Below are positions 43,349 through 51,534 of a stretch of DNA of 64,000 bases, one piece after another (within the stretch, counting starts at the first letter, position 1; each line of letters begins with the position of its first letter). This DNA is from Bacillota bacterium (GTDB lineage: Bacteria > Bacillota > Clostridia > Lachnospirales > Lachnospiraceae): NCBI GenBank assembly GCA_023399055.1, contig JAEWQV010000002.1:248001-312000 (forward strand), in the 5' to 3' direction. Under the pieces are notes generated by a model. That model was not told the origin of the DNA. It saw only the letters and a program-made list of their open reading frames with translations, and did not search any database. The translations under genes were made by a program, and so were the position numbers.

Positions 43349-44056
43349 ATGTTATTTGCTAGTGATTTTCGCAGAATTGCAAGAGATGGGCTAAGAAACC
43401 GCTGGGGTGTTGCAGTTGGAACTGGATTAGTAGCCAGTATATTAGGAGGGGGAAGTTATTATAATTCAAATACCGTGTGGAGAGAAAGAGGGAGAGAGTA
43501 TATTAATGTTTCGAATTCACAGGTACTATTGTTGCTTTCACTTGTGATAGGCATTATTGTAATGTTTGCGTTTACAATGCTTATGATTAAGTTTTTTATT
43601 GGAGGAGCAATCGCCCTGGGGTATGCTCATTTTAATAAAAAATTAGTGATGGGTATGGAGGTAAGGTTTCAGGATTTGTTTTCAAGATTTCATATATTCT
43701 GGAAGGGCTTTTGTATGCAATTATTAATGGGCGTGTATACTCTTCTCTGGATGTTACTCTTTATAATACCGGGTATTATTGCCGCCTATAGTTATGCAAT
43801 GACTCCCTACATTCTTGAGGAATATCCTAATATGACTGCAAATGAGGCGATAGGATATTCAAAACAAATGATGGTAGGAAATAAATGGAGATTGTTCTGT
43901 TTGCAGATTAGTTTTATTGGTTGGGAACTTCTTGCTTTGCTTACCCTTGGAATAGGTTATTTATGGATTACACCATATACATCCGCAGCTCAAGCGGCAT
44001 TTTATTTTGATGTTGCGAGAGACTTCCATCCTTATGGGATTCCTAGGAATAATTAA
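43349..44056 (+). CDS. DUF975 membrane protein
   Basis: 235 residues with about four to five membrane helices (about 52-80, 120-148, 178-205). The C-terminal half has the DUF975 marks: LLFIIPGIIAAYSYAMTPYI, LEEYPNMTANEAIGYSKQMM and YLWITPYTSAAQAAFY. Function unknown. GGGAGG precedes the ATG. It may share the transcript of the ABC genes, but the hairpin between them makes that uncertain. Confidence 0.85.
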   Translation: MLFASDFRRIARDGLRNRWGVAVGTGLVASILGGGSYYNSNTVWRERGREYINVSNSQVLLLLSLVIGIIVMFAFTMLMIKFFIGGAIALGYAHFNKKLVMGMEVRFQDLFSRFHIFWKGFCMQLLMGVYTLLWMLLFIIPGIIAAYSYAMTPYILEEYPNMTANEAIGYSKQMMVGNKWRLFCLQISFIGWELLALLTLGIGYLWITPYTSAAQAAFYFDVARDFHPYGIPRNN

Positions 44057-44423
44057 TTTATTAATAAAGTAACAATATCTTTCATGTAGCATATCATAAT
44101 TTTATAAGGTTAACGTACAGAACCTTAGTCAAAGGATATGTAATAAAAATAAGGATTGGATGAACCTTAAATAACATTACTAATAAAGTAATGCAAGAAA
44201 GGTGGTGCTGGTCTAGTTGTACCAAAGATTCTAGAAAAATTGCAAAAGATGGTGTAACGAAGGGTGTATCGGAGGCTGATAGGAATTAGACATTTACTAA
44301 GGCACAAGAACGATAGAAACACCGGAATATATTAATTCACGTATTACATATAATTGAAAAATTGGTAGGAATATCTCGTATACTCCTCATATAATTATTT
44401 CATAAGGAAATAAAAAATAACTT

Positions 44424-44472
44424 TAAAAAACAGCTTTCTATGGTAAAATATATTCCATGAAAGCTGTTTTTT
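44424..44472 (+). terminator. Terminator in the DUF975-ThrE gap
   Basis: AAAAAACAGCTTTC with ATGG pairs with CCAT and GAAAGCTGTTTTTT; one bulged T. It is almost 400 bp behind the last stop codon. Confidence 0.75.
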
Positions 44473-44485
44473 AATTAATAGTTTT

Positions 44486-44498
44486 ACAAGTGAAACTA
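44486..44498 (+). repeat. Half copy of the palindromic spacer repeat (D)
   Basis: ACAAGTGAAACTA matches the left arm of the consensus exactly; the right arm is missing. It again lies just behind a terminator. Confidence 0.5.
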
Positions 44499-44533
44499 TT
44501 GCTAGCAGCTAAATAAGTAACAGGAGAATGGTA

Positions 44534-45307
44534 ATGGATTATAAGAAGTTATTTAAGACTGCAATGCTGGCTGGTCAAATCATGGCACAAAGTGGTGCTG
44601 AGACCTTCCGCGTAGAGGATACTATGAATCGAATCCTTAAAATATCGGGGCTTCAATCAGTGGAGATTTATGCAACGACGACTGGTATTGTTGCGTCTCT
44701 ATCCGACCCTACAATTGAGTCAATCAGTGGCGTAAGGAGAATTAATAATAGAGCCAACAATTTAAATAATATTAATGAAGTAAATCAAATTTCTAGAAAT
44801 TTATGTGATGGGAAGATAACGGTGGATGAGGCACTGGATAAGCTGGATAATGTGCAGACAAGCGTGACCTATAGCAAGAGAGTTGTAGCTATTGCAACAA
44901 TCATATCAAATGCAGGGTTTGCGGGGTTGTTTGGTGGTGGTATCACAGAGTGCTTACTAGCTGCATTAAATGGTGTGTGTATCGTATTTATCAGCAGATT
45001 GCTAGATGCGCGAATCGGAAGTGCATTTATGGTGGACGCAGCCAAAAGTTTTGCAATTGCTTTTATTACAATGATATTTGCGCGTTATTTACTGAATGTG
45101 AATCAGGAGATTGTAATTATAGGTTCCATTATGCCTTTAGTGCCCGGTATTCCTATTACCAATGCAATACGTGACACCTTGCAGGGGGATTATAATTCAG
45201 GAACTGCAAGAGCTGTTGAAGCATTTGTAATTTCACTGGCTATAGCAGTAGGTGTTGGTGCCGGTATGGGATTATTTCATTTAATAGAAAAGGTGGTTTC
45301 CTTATGA
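44534..45307 (+). CDS. ThrE-like threonine/serine exporter, large part (DUF1212)
   Basis: 257 residues from the second ATG, seven bases behind AGGAG; the first ATG at 44528 is too close to that site. The family start is clear (AGQIMAQSGAETFRVEDTMNR), with YATTTGIVASL and then five membrane helices, ending in IGSIMPLVPGIPITNAIRD. It forms a two-gene exporter with the following DUF3815 protein, which supplies the other helices. It probably exports threonine, serine or related small molecules. Confidence 0.88.
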   Translation: MDYKKLFKTAMLAGQIMAQSGAETFRVEDTMNRILKISGLQSVEIYATTTGIVASLSDPTIESISGVRRINNRANNLNNINEVNQISRNLCDGKITVDEALDKLDNVQTSVTYSKRVVAIATIISNAGFAGLFGGGITECLLAALNGVCIVFISRLLDARIGSAFMVDAAKSFAIAFITMIFARYLLNVNQEIVIIGSIMPLVPGIPITNAIRDTLQGDYNSGTARAVEAFVISLAIAVGVGAGMGLFHLIEKVVSL

Positions 45308-45747
45308 TTATTCAATGTATTAGCGCATTTTTTGCTACAGCTGCCTTTGCTATCTTATTTTATCTACCGAAGAAATATTTAATTCAATCAGGAATGGCTG
45401 GGGTACTCTGTTGGATCGTTTATCTATTTATTTTAAGGATTTGTGATGACAAAGTAACAGCTACCTTTTTTGCAACCCTTATTGTTGCATTAGCTTCCCA
45501 CATAGAAGCCCGGGTGTATAAGACTCCGGTAACCATGTTCCTGATACCGGGCATAATACCATTAGTTCCGGGAGCTGGTATGTATCAAATTGTTCAAAGC
45601 ATACTAGATAATACAGTTGATAAAACTTCGTATTATTTCTTTCAGACACTACAAATTGCAGGTGCCATCGCGCTTGGTATTTTTGTAATTGATACGCTAT
45701 TTCGTATTACAAAGAAAAAGACGGAAAAGAAAATTAAAACAAGATGA
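45304..45747 (+). CDS. ThrE-like exporter, small part (DUF3815)
   Basis: 147 residues with four to five membrane helices; LIVALASHIEARVYKTPVTM and LIPGIIPLVPGAGMYQIVQS mark the family. The start overlaps the stop of the large part (ATGA), so the two halves are coupled. The stop codon TGA lies inside copy E of the palindromic repeat, so the last residues (KIKTR) are probably shaped by the repeat. Confidence 0.88.
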   Translation: MIIQCISAFFATAAFAILFYLPKKYLIQSGMAGVLCWIVYLFILRICDDKVTATFFATLIVALASHIEARVYKTPVTMFLIPGIIPLVPGAGMYQIVQSILDNTVDKTSYYFFQTLQIAGAIALGIFVIDTLFRITKKKTEKKIKTR

Positions 45748-45775
45748 AACGATAAGTTGTTTCATTTGTCATGAA
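45739..45775 (-). repeat. Palindromic spacer repeat, copy E (reverse orientation)
   Basis: GATGAAAC-GATAAGTT-GTTTCATTTGTCATGAA agrees with the reversed consensus at nearly every position. It overlaps the 3' end of the DUF3815 gene and gives its stop codon. Confidence 0.8.
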
Positions 45776-45788
45776 TTAAGATTTAATA

Positions 45789-45848
45789 AAATACCTCTTT
45801 TAAAATGTTAGTTTCTAATAACTGATATTTTAATGGAGGTATTTTTTG
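45789..45848 (+). terminator. Terminator of the ThrE-like pair
   Basis: AAATACCTC pairs with GAGGTATTT; inner GTTAG/CTAAC-like and AAAAT/ATTTT pairs continue the stem, followed by a T run. Confidence 0.65.
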
Positions 45849-46020
45849 TTACAGTTTAACGAAGCAAAATTGAGCCTTTAACTGAAATGTTACATTTTTC
45901 AATCGTTGAGTTTTAATTTGATAATCAATAGTTGTTATAATTTGTGATATAAATTAGTACATAAATGTTTTATAAAAGCTAAATGCTAAGAATAGATTTT
46001 TAATAGAAGTGGAGGGCAAA

Positions 46021-46350
46021 ATGAAAAAAACAATATTGTTAGTTCTGACAGCTTTGATATTTTTTACAGGTGGCTCAGCGAATCCAGAGGAGGAAAACCC
46101 TTCTGGACAACGAGAATTTACATTAGAGGAATTAAAAACTTACAATGGACAAAATGGAAATCCAGCATATATCGCTGTTGATGGAATCGTTTATGATGTA
46201 ACTAATTCAATTTTCTGGCAGAACGGTGCTCACAGTATTTGCAATGATAACACTTTTGCGGGTAATGATTTATCTGAATTAATTAATGACTCACCACACG
46301 GAAAAGAAATATTAGAAAGATTGCCAGTGGTAGGTTATCTAAAAGAATGA
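46021..46350 (+). CDS. Secreted cytochrome b5-like heme-binding domain protein
   Basis: 109 residues from the ATG after GTGGAGGG; the GTG 12 bp upstream overlaps that site. A signal peptide (about 1-20, ILLVLTALIFFTGGSA) without a lipobox is followed by one small cytochrome b5-like domain (about 33-109): REFTLEELKTYNGQNG, PAYIAVDGIVYDVTNS, GAHSICNDNTFAGNDLSE and DSPHGKEILERLPVVGYL. The His residues in GAHS and SPHG stand where the family binds heme or a related ligand. It lies upstream of a GMC-type oxidoreductase pair and could accept electrons from it. Confidence 0.82.
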   Translation: MKKTILLVLTALIFFTGGSANPEEENPSGQREFTLEELKTYNGQNGNPAYIAVDGIVYDVTNSIFWQNGAHSICNDNTFAGNDLSELINDSPHGKEILERLPVVGYLKE

Positions 46351-46413
46351 GTCTCATCTTAAATAGTATTTCATATAATGTAATAATCTTTTTATAGCAA
46401 AGAAGGTAGAACA

Positions 46414-46980
46414 CTGAGTCAGTCGTTTTATAACCAAAACAACAATCAGACAAGCGACAATAAAAACTATGCTACAAGGCAAACCAGAGATACTTTTAAA
46501 GTTCTTTCTAATGCGGTTATTCCGAGAACACCTGGTTTAGCATATGAATATGGTGTCGTTCAATACTTCGGCGCATTGGATGCAGAAGTAGAGGAATATC
46601 TTATCTTTGTTTTAAATAGTTATAACATACCATTAGCGCAGCCAACTGCAGAGATGTTAAATATTGTATCTATAGTCGTAGGGTATATTTATCATAATAA
46701 CTATTTATATGCATTGACCTATTTAATGAATCCTCAAGGAGACCTTTCAATGTTACCACTGCCTTACCAGGATAACGGAAAGCTTATAGCCTTGATAGCA
46801 AATTTTCTACTTGGGTTCATTATGATGGGGTATTATTCTGAATGGTGGGGATATGGATCTACTCGTCTGGCAGAACCGAATCAACGCATATTGGAGTATT
46901 ACCCATTTAGTTGGAAGCAGGTAGGATATCCTGGTCCATCCCTGGGTTACCGGGCACAAAAAACCTTTAATTTTACCTAA
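46414..46980 (+). CDS. Gluconate 2-dehydrogenase subunit 3-like protein, probable CTG start
   Basis: 188 residues if started at CTG 46414, which stands seven bases behind AGAAGG and four codons after a stop in frame minus a few bases. No ATG, GTG or TTG occurs in frame until TTG 46576, which has no ribosome site and would cut off the conserved start of the family (TFKVLSNAVIPRTPGLAYEY, GVVQYFGALDAEVEEYLIF). Subunit 3 proteins are helical partners of GMC flavoproteins, often Tat-exported; no Tat signal is seen here. The GMC gene follows. The length with CTG fits the family; initiation at CTG is inferred. Confidence 0.7.
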   Translation: MSQSFYNQNNNQTSDNKNYATRQTRDTFKVLSNAVIPRTPGLAYEYGVVQYFGALDAEVEEYLIFVLNSYNIPLAQPTAEMLNIVSIVVGYIYHNNYLYALTYLMNPQGDLSMLPLPYQDNGKLIALIANFLLGFIMMGYYSEWWGYGSTRLAEPNQRILEYYPFSWKQVGYPGPSLGYRAQKTFNFT

Positions 46981-47023
46981 ATAACCAATAAAAATGTTAA
47001 TTTCACATTTTGGTTTATAAACA

Positions 47024-47057
47024 GTATGAAATGACAAATCGCTTCAGTTGTCATGAA
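47024..47057 (-). repeat. Palindromic spacer repeat, copy F (reverse orientation)
   Basis: ATGAAATGACAAATCGC followed by TTCAGTTGTCATGAA matches the reversed consensus with about five changes. It lies between the subunit-3-like gene and the GMC gene. Confidence 0.65.
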
Positions 47058-47108
47058 TTTAAGCCTGCTGACCTATGTTGGCAGGCATTAAGAAGGGTAA
47101 GAACTGAT

Positions 47109-48809
47109 ATGAATAATGGATATGATGCAGATGTTATAATCATAGGAGCAGGCGCCGGAGGTGCTGTTGTTGCAAAGGAACTAAGTGAAAAAGGAGTAAA
47201 AGTACTGGTATTGGATGCCGGTCCTTGGTATGGAAATAAGCAATGGCCAAATCCAAATGGGGAACAGGGAGGAGAAAGTAGTTCCAGTTATGATGACTTA
47301 AGTATTGAACTGTTAAAAGCAAGTTTTACTGATTTGGAAGATGATATGAACAATCGTGTATATGGAAAGTTACGCTGGGGTCCTGCAAACACAAATCAAC
47401 CGCCTTGGGAACGAATAGGTGGTCAGGTTTGGCAAAACGCAGGTATCGGCGGCAGTACTTTGCATTATTATGCGAATTGCCCTAGAGCGTTTCCACAGGC
47501 AATTAATAATGTATGGCCCATTTCCTATGAGGAACTTATCCCTTATTATGAGAAGGTGGAAAGTACACTTCCAATTAATCCTGCCCCCATTACAGCAAAA
47601 GAAGCAATGTTTTACTATGGTGCAAAAAAAGCGGGGTGGAATTACCTGGAAGAGAAGGAGTTGACAGCTCCTGGCTACCGAAATACACCTAATGCAATCT
47701 ATCCTGTTAATGCTAGGTTAAATGATCCGGATTTTGATATACAGAACAATAATTTACCTGGCTGTACACTTAGAGGTCATTGCGTAAATGGTTGCCATAT
47801 GGGGCCAACCGTTGACACTGTTGCCAAAAGGTCAACTATGGCTAGTTACATACCAAGGGCATTGCGTACCGGTAATGCAGTAGTCCGTCCAAATACCTTT
47901 GTTATAAAAGTGCTTACAGAAGAGAATGAGACAGAAGGAATTCATGCTGTTGGTGTTAGAACAAGGGATACCTGGACAGGTGAAGTTAACGAATTCAGAG
48001 CCCGTGTGGTGGTTATGTCAGGCGGTAGTATTGAGACACCAAGATTATGGTTAAATTCAGAACTGCCACAGAACCCATGGGTGGGAAAAGGCTTAACCAA
48101 TCATTGGTTTGATGGATTAACCGCAATTTTTGATGAGAAAGCAATTATGGATGCAATCGGAGTTTCCGATATTAAACCTTATGTTGGTCAGAATTCCGCG
48201 GCAAGATTTGATTATCCGGGATTAGGCGTTTTAATTACAGTTGGATATAGCCCTGGATTATATGCTTCTACCTTCTACGCATCAGGAGGAGAAGGGATTA
48301 GCAGGCAGCCCGTATCCCGTAATCTGCCTTGGGATTATGAAGGATCCATTGTTGGAGAACAATTAAAAGCTTTTATGAAAGATTATACTAGATCCTTAAG
48401 TGTATATATTTTTACGGATGATGAGGTTGATCAAAATAATTCAATTACCTTGGATCCAGAACGCAGGGATGAAAATGGATTCCTACCTGTGATTAACTAT
48501 ACACCGAATGAAAAGGATGCAGTAAAAAGAGATCAACTTGCGGAAATTGCTGCGAATATATTTAGGGCAGCAGGAGCAAAGATGGTTTTACGATCAAATT
48601 GGTCACCAAATATATTCATACATATCATGAGTACAATGCGAATAGGTTTTGTAACAGATACAAATTGTGAAGCAAATCAGGTGAAAAGACTTTATATTGC
48701 AGACAATAGCGTTTTATATAATGGGATCGGCGGGCCGAATCCTACACTTACAACCCAAGCACTAGCAACCCGAACCGCAGAAAAAATAATCTTGAAATAT
48801 TTTAGTTAA
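47109..48809 (+). CDS. GMC-family flavin oxidoreductase
   Basis: 566 residues from ATG 47109, which has AAGGG upstream at somewhat long spacing; the frame is open back to 47010, so a start up to 33 residues earlier cannot be excluded, although the palindromic repeat lies there. The FAD-binding Rossmann motif is ADVIIIGAGAGGAVVAKEL, then IGGSTLHYYANCPR and a C-terminal GMC_oxred_C domain with the probable active-site His in IFIHIMSTMR and LYIADNSVLYNGIGGPNPTL. It oxidises an alcohol or sugar with FAD; the partner is the subunit-3-like protein. A CRGHCVNGCHMG-like cysteine segment is in the middle. Substrate unknown. Confidence 0.88.
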   Translation: MNNGYDADVIIIGAGAGGAVVAKELSEKGVKVLVLDAGPWYGNKQWPNPNGEQGGESSSSYDDLSIELLKASFTDLEDDMNNRVYGKLRWGPANTNQPPWERIGGQVWQNAGIGGSTLHYYANCPRAFPQAINNVWPISYEELIPYYEKVESTLPINPAPITAKEAMFYYGAKKAGWNYLEEKELTAPGYRNTPNAIYPVNARLNDPDFDIQNNNLPGCTLRGHCVNGCHMGPTVDTVAKRSTMASYIPRALRTGNAVVRPNTFVIKVLTEENETEGIHAVGVRTRDTWTGEVNEFRARVVVMSGGSIETPRLWLNSELPQNPWVGKGLTNHWFDGLTAIFDEKAIMDAIGVSDIKPYVGQNSAARFDYPGLGVLITVGYSPGLYASTFYASGGEGISRQPVSRNLPWDYEGSIVGEQLKAFMKDYTRSLSVYIFTDDEVDQNNSITLDPERRDENGFLPVINYTPNEKDAVKRDQLAEIAANIFRAAGAKMVLRSNWSPNIFIHIMSTMRIGFVTDTNCEANQVKRLYIADNSVLYNGIGGPNPTLTTQALATRTAEKIILKYFS

Positions 48810-48850
48810 TCCTATATTGTAGGAGGTGCAATAACCAAAACAGTCCTGCG

Positions 48851-48895
48851 AAAAAACGAGGTATCCGAATGGAAATGGCGGTTATCTCGTTTTTT
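48851..48895 (+). terminator. Terminator of the GMC gene cluster
   Basis: AAAAAACGAG pairs with CTCGTTTTTT, with inner TA and CC/GG pairs. It is 41 bp behind the GMC stop. Confidence 0.75.
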
Positions 48896-48948
48896 GATTA
48901 TTGTACGACTTCTCCATAAAATCTTCATAATCAACTGTTATGATAGCA

Positions 48949-48960
48949 ACAAGTGAGATG
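48949..48960 (+). repeat. Half copy of the palindromic spacer repeat (H)
   Basis: ACAAGTGAGATG equals the left arm of copy G; no right arm follows. Short, so it may be chance. Confidence 0.3.
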
Positions 48961-48988
48961 TTAGTAATCAGAAAAATAGGAGGAAACT

Positions 48989-50881
48989 ATGTCTTCAAAT
49001 ATAATTACCAAAACTCTATATATCACAAATATGACCTGCGTAAATTGCGAGAATATAATTGAAAATACGCTGTCAAAGACCCCTGGCGTAGTAAGTGTTA
49101 CAGCAAGTTATTCCCAGGGTACGGCTGTTGTAGTATTTGATGCGAATATCATCAGCCTGGAAAAATTAGAGAAAATCCTTGAAAAAGAAGATTATTATAC
49201 CCGTAAAGAAAATGCTCCGGCTAATCAAAGTAAAGTACAGACAAAAGGGGTAGATTATTCTAACATTATGGGAGTAATTCTCATTTTTTTAGCCTTGTAT
49301 ATGATTGCGACACATCTCGGTATAACCCGTATCTTTTCATCTTTTCCTATTGCAAAAGAAGGAATGGGATATGGAATGTTATTCTTAATTGGTGTTCTAA
49401 CTTCCGTCCATTGTATCGCAATGTGCGGCGGAATATGTCTTTCTCAATGTGCTCCTCAAAAGGATACATCCACGAATCGATTTGCTGCATTGCGACCAAG
49501 CCTACTTTATAATGTTGGGCGAGTGATTTCTTATACTATCATTGGAGGTATCATTGGTGCCATTGGTCAAGTTGTAAGTTTTTCTGGTGCCATGAAAGGT
49601 GTTGTTCAGATTCTAGCTGGAATATTTATGGTGATTATGGGACTTAATATGTTGAACATTTTCCCGTGGTTACGTAAATTTAACCCTAGAATGCCTAAAA
49701 TTTTTGCAAAACGAATTTATGCAGGAAGACAAAGTAATAGCCCGCTCTACATTGGATTACTAAATGGGTTAATGCCCTGTGGTCCTTTACAGGCGATGCA
49801 GTTATATGCATTATCCACCAGTGATCCAATAAAAGGTGCAGTATCCATGTTTCTATTCAGCGTTGGTACAGTCCCCTTAATGTTTACCTTTGGTGCCATC
49901 AGCTCTTTTTTGAATAAAAAATTCACATCCAAAATGATGACAGCAAGTGCGGTATTGGTTGTATTTCTTGGAATATTTATGTTTAATAATGGTGTCAGTG
50001 TTTCAGGATTTGAACTTCCTAATTTTTCATCAGGGACAACAAATTCGCAAAATGCAAATCAGGCTGTTATTGAAGAAGGTGTCCAAATAATAACATCCGG
50101 TTTAAGTTCTGGCAGATATGAACCAATTGTTGTTCAAAAAGGCATCCCGGTAAGATGGACATTGCAGGCAGAAGCAGGAGAACTTAATGGATGTAATAAC
50201 AGTATTATCATACAAAAGTACGGAATTCAAAAGAAACTACAGATTGGCGATAATATAATTGAATTTACACCGGAGGAAAGTGGTACGGTTCCTTTTAGTT
50301 GTTGGATGGGTATGATTCGTAGTAAGATAACTGTTGTGGATGGTTTAGATAGTCCTGAAAATGGAGGAGGCAATACTGCGGATAGTTCAACTTCAAATAC
50401 GAATACCAACACGGAGAACGGTGCTTCCATAGATGGACTAGAAGATTTGAATAATTTGTTAGATGATATTCAAATTCCAACAGAACAGTTGGCAATTGCT
50501 GAACAAAACAAGGATGGAACTCAAGTAGTAGAAATCAACTATACCAACGAAGGATTCTCACCAGCTGTAGTTGTTGTACAGAAAGGAGTTGAAACAAGTT
50601 GGAATATTAATGCTATCGATATTGACAGCAGTAAAAGTACATTGATATTTCCCATATATGGTGCAATTCTTGATGTAGAGGACGGAGAAAACCCGATTAA
50701 TTTCATTCCGGAGCAGGATTTTTCATTCTCCTCTTCAGATAACACAATTTACGGCTATGTTAAAGTTGTTGATGATATTAGTAACATAGATGAAGCAGCG
50801 ATCAAAAGCGAAGTTGAAGCCTATAAACCTTCAGAGGATGCCAGTCTTTATGAAAACAGTGGCGGTTCCTGTTGTCAATAA
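48989..50881 (+). CDS. HMA-TauE/SafE (DsbD-like) membrane protein with two cupredoxin-like domains
   Basis: 630 residues, AGGAGG ribosome site. Residues 1-75 are a heavy-metal-associated domain with NMTCVNCE (Cys17, Cys20). About 90-340 is a six-helix TauE/SafE/DsbD-like membrane part with SVHCIAMCGGICLSQCAPQ and GLLNGLMPCGPLQAMQLYA, the paired-cysteine pattern of this class. About 355-455 is a cupredoxin-like domain with possible sulfur ligands (GELNGCNN, PFSCWMGM); about 510-600 is a second one without them (SFSSSDNTIYGYVKVV). The chain ends in GGSCCQ. It probably moves copper or electrons across the membrane. It stands first in a copper cluster with a DUF2318 protein and CopA. Confidence 0.85.
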   Translation: MSSNIITKTLYITNMTCVNCENIIENTLSKTPGVVSVTASYSQGTAVVVFDANIISLEKLEKILEKEDYYTRKENAPANQSKVQTKGVDYSNIMGVILIFLALYMIATHLGITRIFSSFPIAKEGMGYGMLFLIGVLTSVHCIAMCGGICLSQCAPQKDTSTNRFAALRPSLLYNVGRVISYTIIGGIIGAIGQVVSFSGAMKGVVQILAGIFMVIMGLNMLNIFPWLRKFNPRMPKIFAKRIYAGRQSNSPLYIGLLNGLMPCGPLQAMQLYALSTSDPIKGAVSMFLFSVGTVPLMFTFGAISSFLNKKFTSKMMTASAVLVVFLGIFMFNNGVSVSGFELPNFSSGTTNSQNANQAVIEEGVQIITSGLSSGRYEPIVVQKGIPVRWTLQAEAGELNGCNNSIIIQKYGIQKKLQIGDNIIEFTPEESGTVPFSCWMGMIRSKITVVDGLDSPENGGGNTADSSTSNTNTNTENGASIDGLEDLNNLLDDIQIPTEQLAIAEQNKDGTQVVEINYTNEGFSPAVVVVQKGVETSWNINAIDIDSSKSTLIFPIYGAILDVEDGENPINFIPEQDFSFSSSDNTIYGYVKVVDDISNIDEAAIKSEVEAYKPSEDASLYENSGGSCCQ

Positions 50882-50987
50882 CATGGAAGATGGTTATACT
50901 TTATTTAATTTAAAATACGATTTATTGATGGTACAAATTATATAAATATTTTGAGTTACGATAATTTGAATTCAAGGGGAGAACATC

Positions 50988-51491
50988 ATGAAGAAAAAAC
51001 AGGACATGAAAAAGCTGGCTATTATTGCAGCAGCTGCAATCGTATTAGTTGCGGCAGTATATTTTATATATCCATCAGAGAAAGGAGCGCTAAATAAAGG
51101 TAACACTGATAAAATATCAGTTGCAGTTGATTCTGATATTGTAATTCAGACCAAAGATGTTACGGAACAACCAAGCTTCTATCCTGCTAAAATCGATGGT
51201 ACTGATCTAGAAGTAATAGCTGTAAAAGCGACGGATGGAACGATTCGTACAGCATTTAATACCTGTCAGGTGTGTTATGGTTCAGGGAAAGGATATTATG
51301 AGGTTGAAGGGAACGAATTAGTGTGCCAAAACTGTGGTAATCATTTTGGTATGGATGTAGTTGGAGAAGCAAATGGTGGCTGCAATCCTGTTCCTATCAC
51401 CTCTGAATATAAAACAGAGAGCGATGAAGCAATTACTATATCAAAGGACTTTTTAACAGAAGCAACGGTGATTTTTGATAACTGGAAGTAA
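50988..51491 (+). CDS. DUF2318 cysteine-rich membrane-anchored protein
   Basis: 167 residues. A signal anchor (about 9-26, LAIIAAAAIVLVAAVYFIY) and an outside domain with the DUF2318 pattern: TCQVCYGSGKGYYEVEGN, LVCQNCGNHFGMDVVG and GGCNPVPI. The CxxC, CxxCGxxF and GGCNP motifs could bind a metal or an iron-sulfur cluster; related FtrD-like proteins take part in metal uptake. GGGGAG precedes the ATG. It lies between the HMA/cupredoxin protein and CopA, which supports a role in copper traffic or redox. Confidence 0.85.
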   Translation: MKKKQDMKKLAIIAAAAIVLVAAVYFIYPSEKGALNKGNTDKISVAVDSDIVIQTKDVTEQPSFYPAKIDGTDLEVIAVKATDGTIRTAFNTCQVCYGSGKGYYEVEGNELVCQNCGNHFGMDVVGEANGGCNPVPITSEYKTESDEAITISKDFLTEATVIFDNWK

Positions 51492-51534
51492 TCTCTGTGT
51501 AGTAGTTAGAAAAAAACAGAAAGGTTGAACATAG

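Larger units (their letters stand above)
44057..44533. other. Gap with an orphan terminator and a possible decayed frame
   Basis: No intact gene. Small hairpins AAGGTT/AACCTT (44106-44126) and CATTAC/GTAATG are followed by a stretch near 44187-44310 that reads KDSRKIAKDGVTKGVSEADR with stops and phase changes, perhaps a gene remnant. A perfect terminator at 44424-44472 closes the stretch and shows that something is, or was, transcribed. A half copy of the palindromic repeat lies at 44486. Confidence 0.4.

Noticed and set aside
46576..46980. TTG 46576 as start of the subunit-3-like gene
   Set aside because: It lacks a ribosome site and would delete conserved N-terminal residues.
47010..47108. 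Upstream extension of the GMC protein
   Set aside because: No ribosome site at 47010 or 47031, and the stretch holds palindromic repeat copy F; not fully excluded because the frame stays open.
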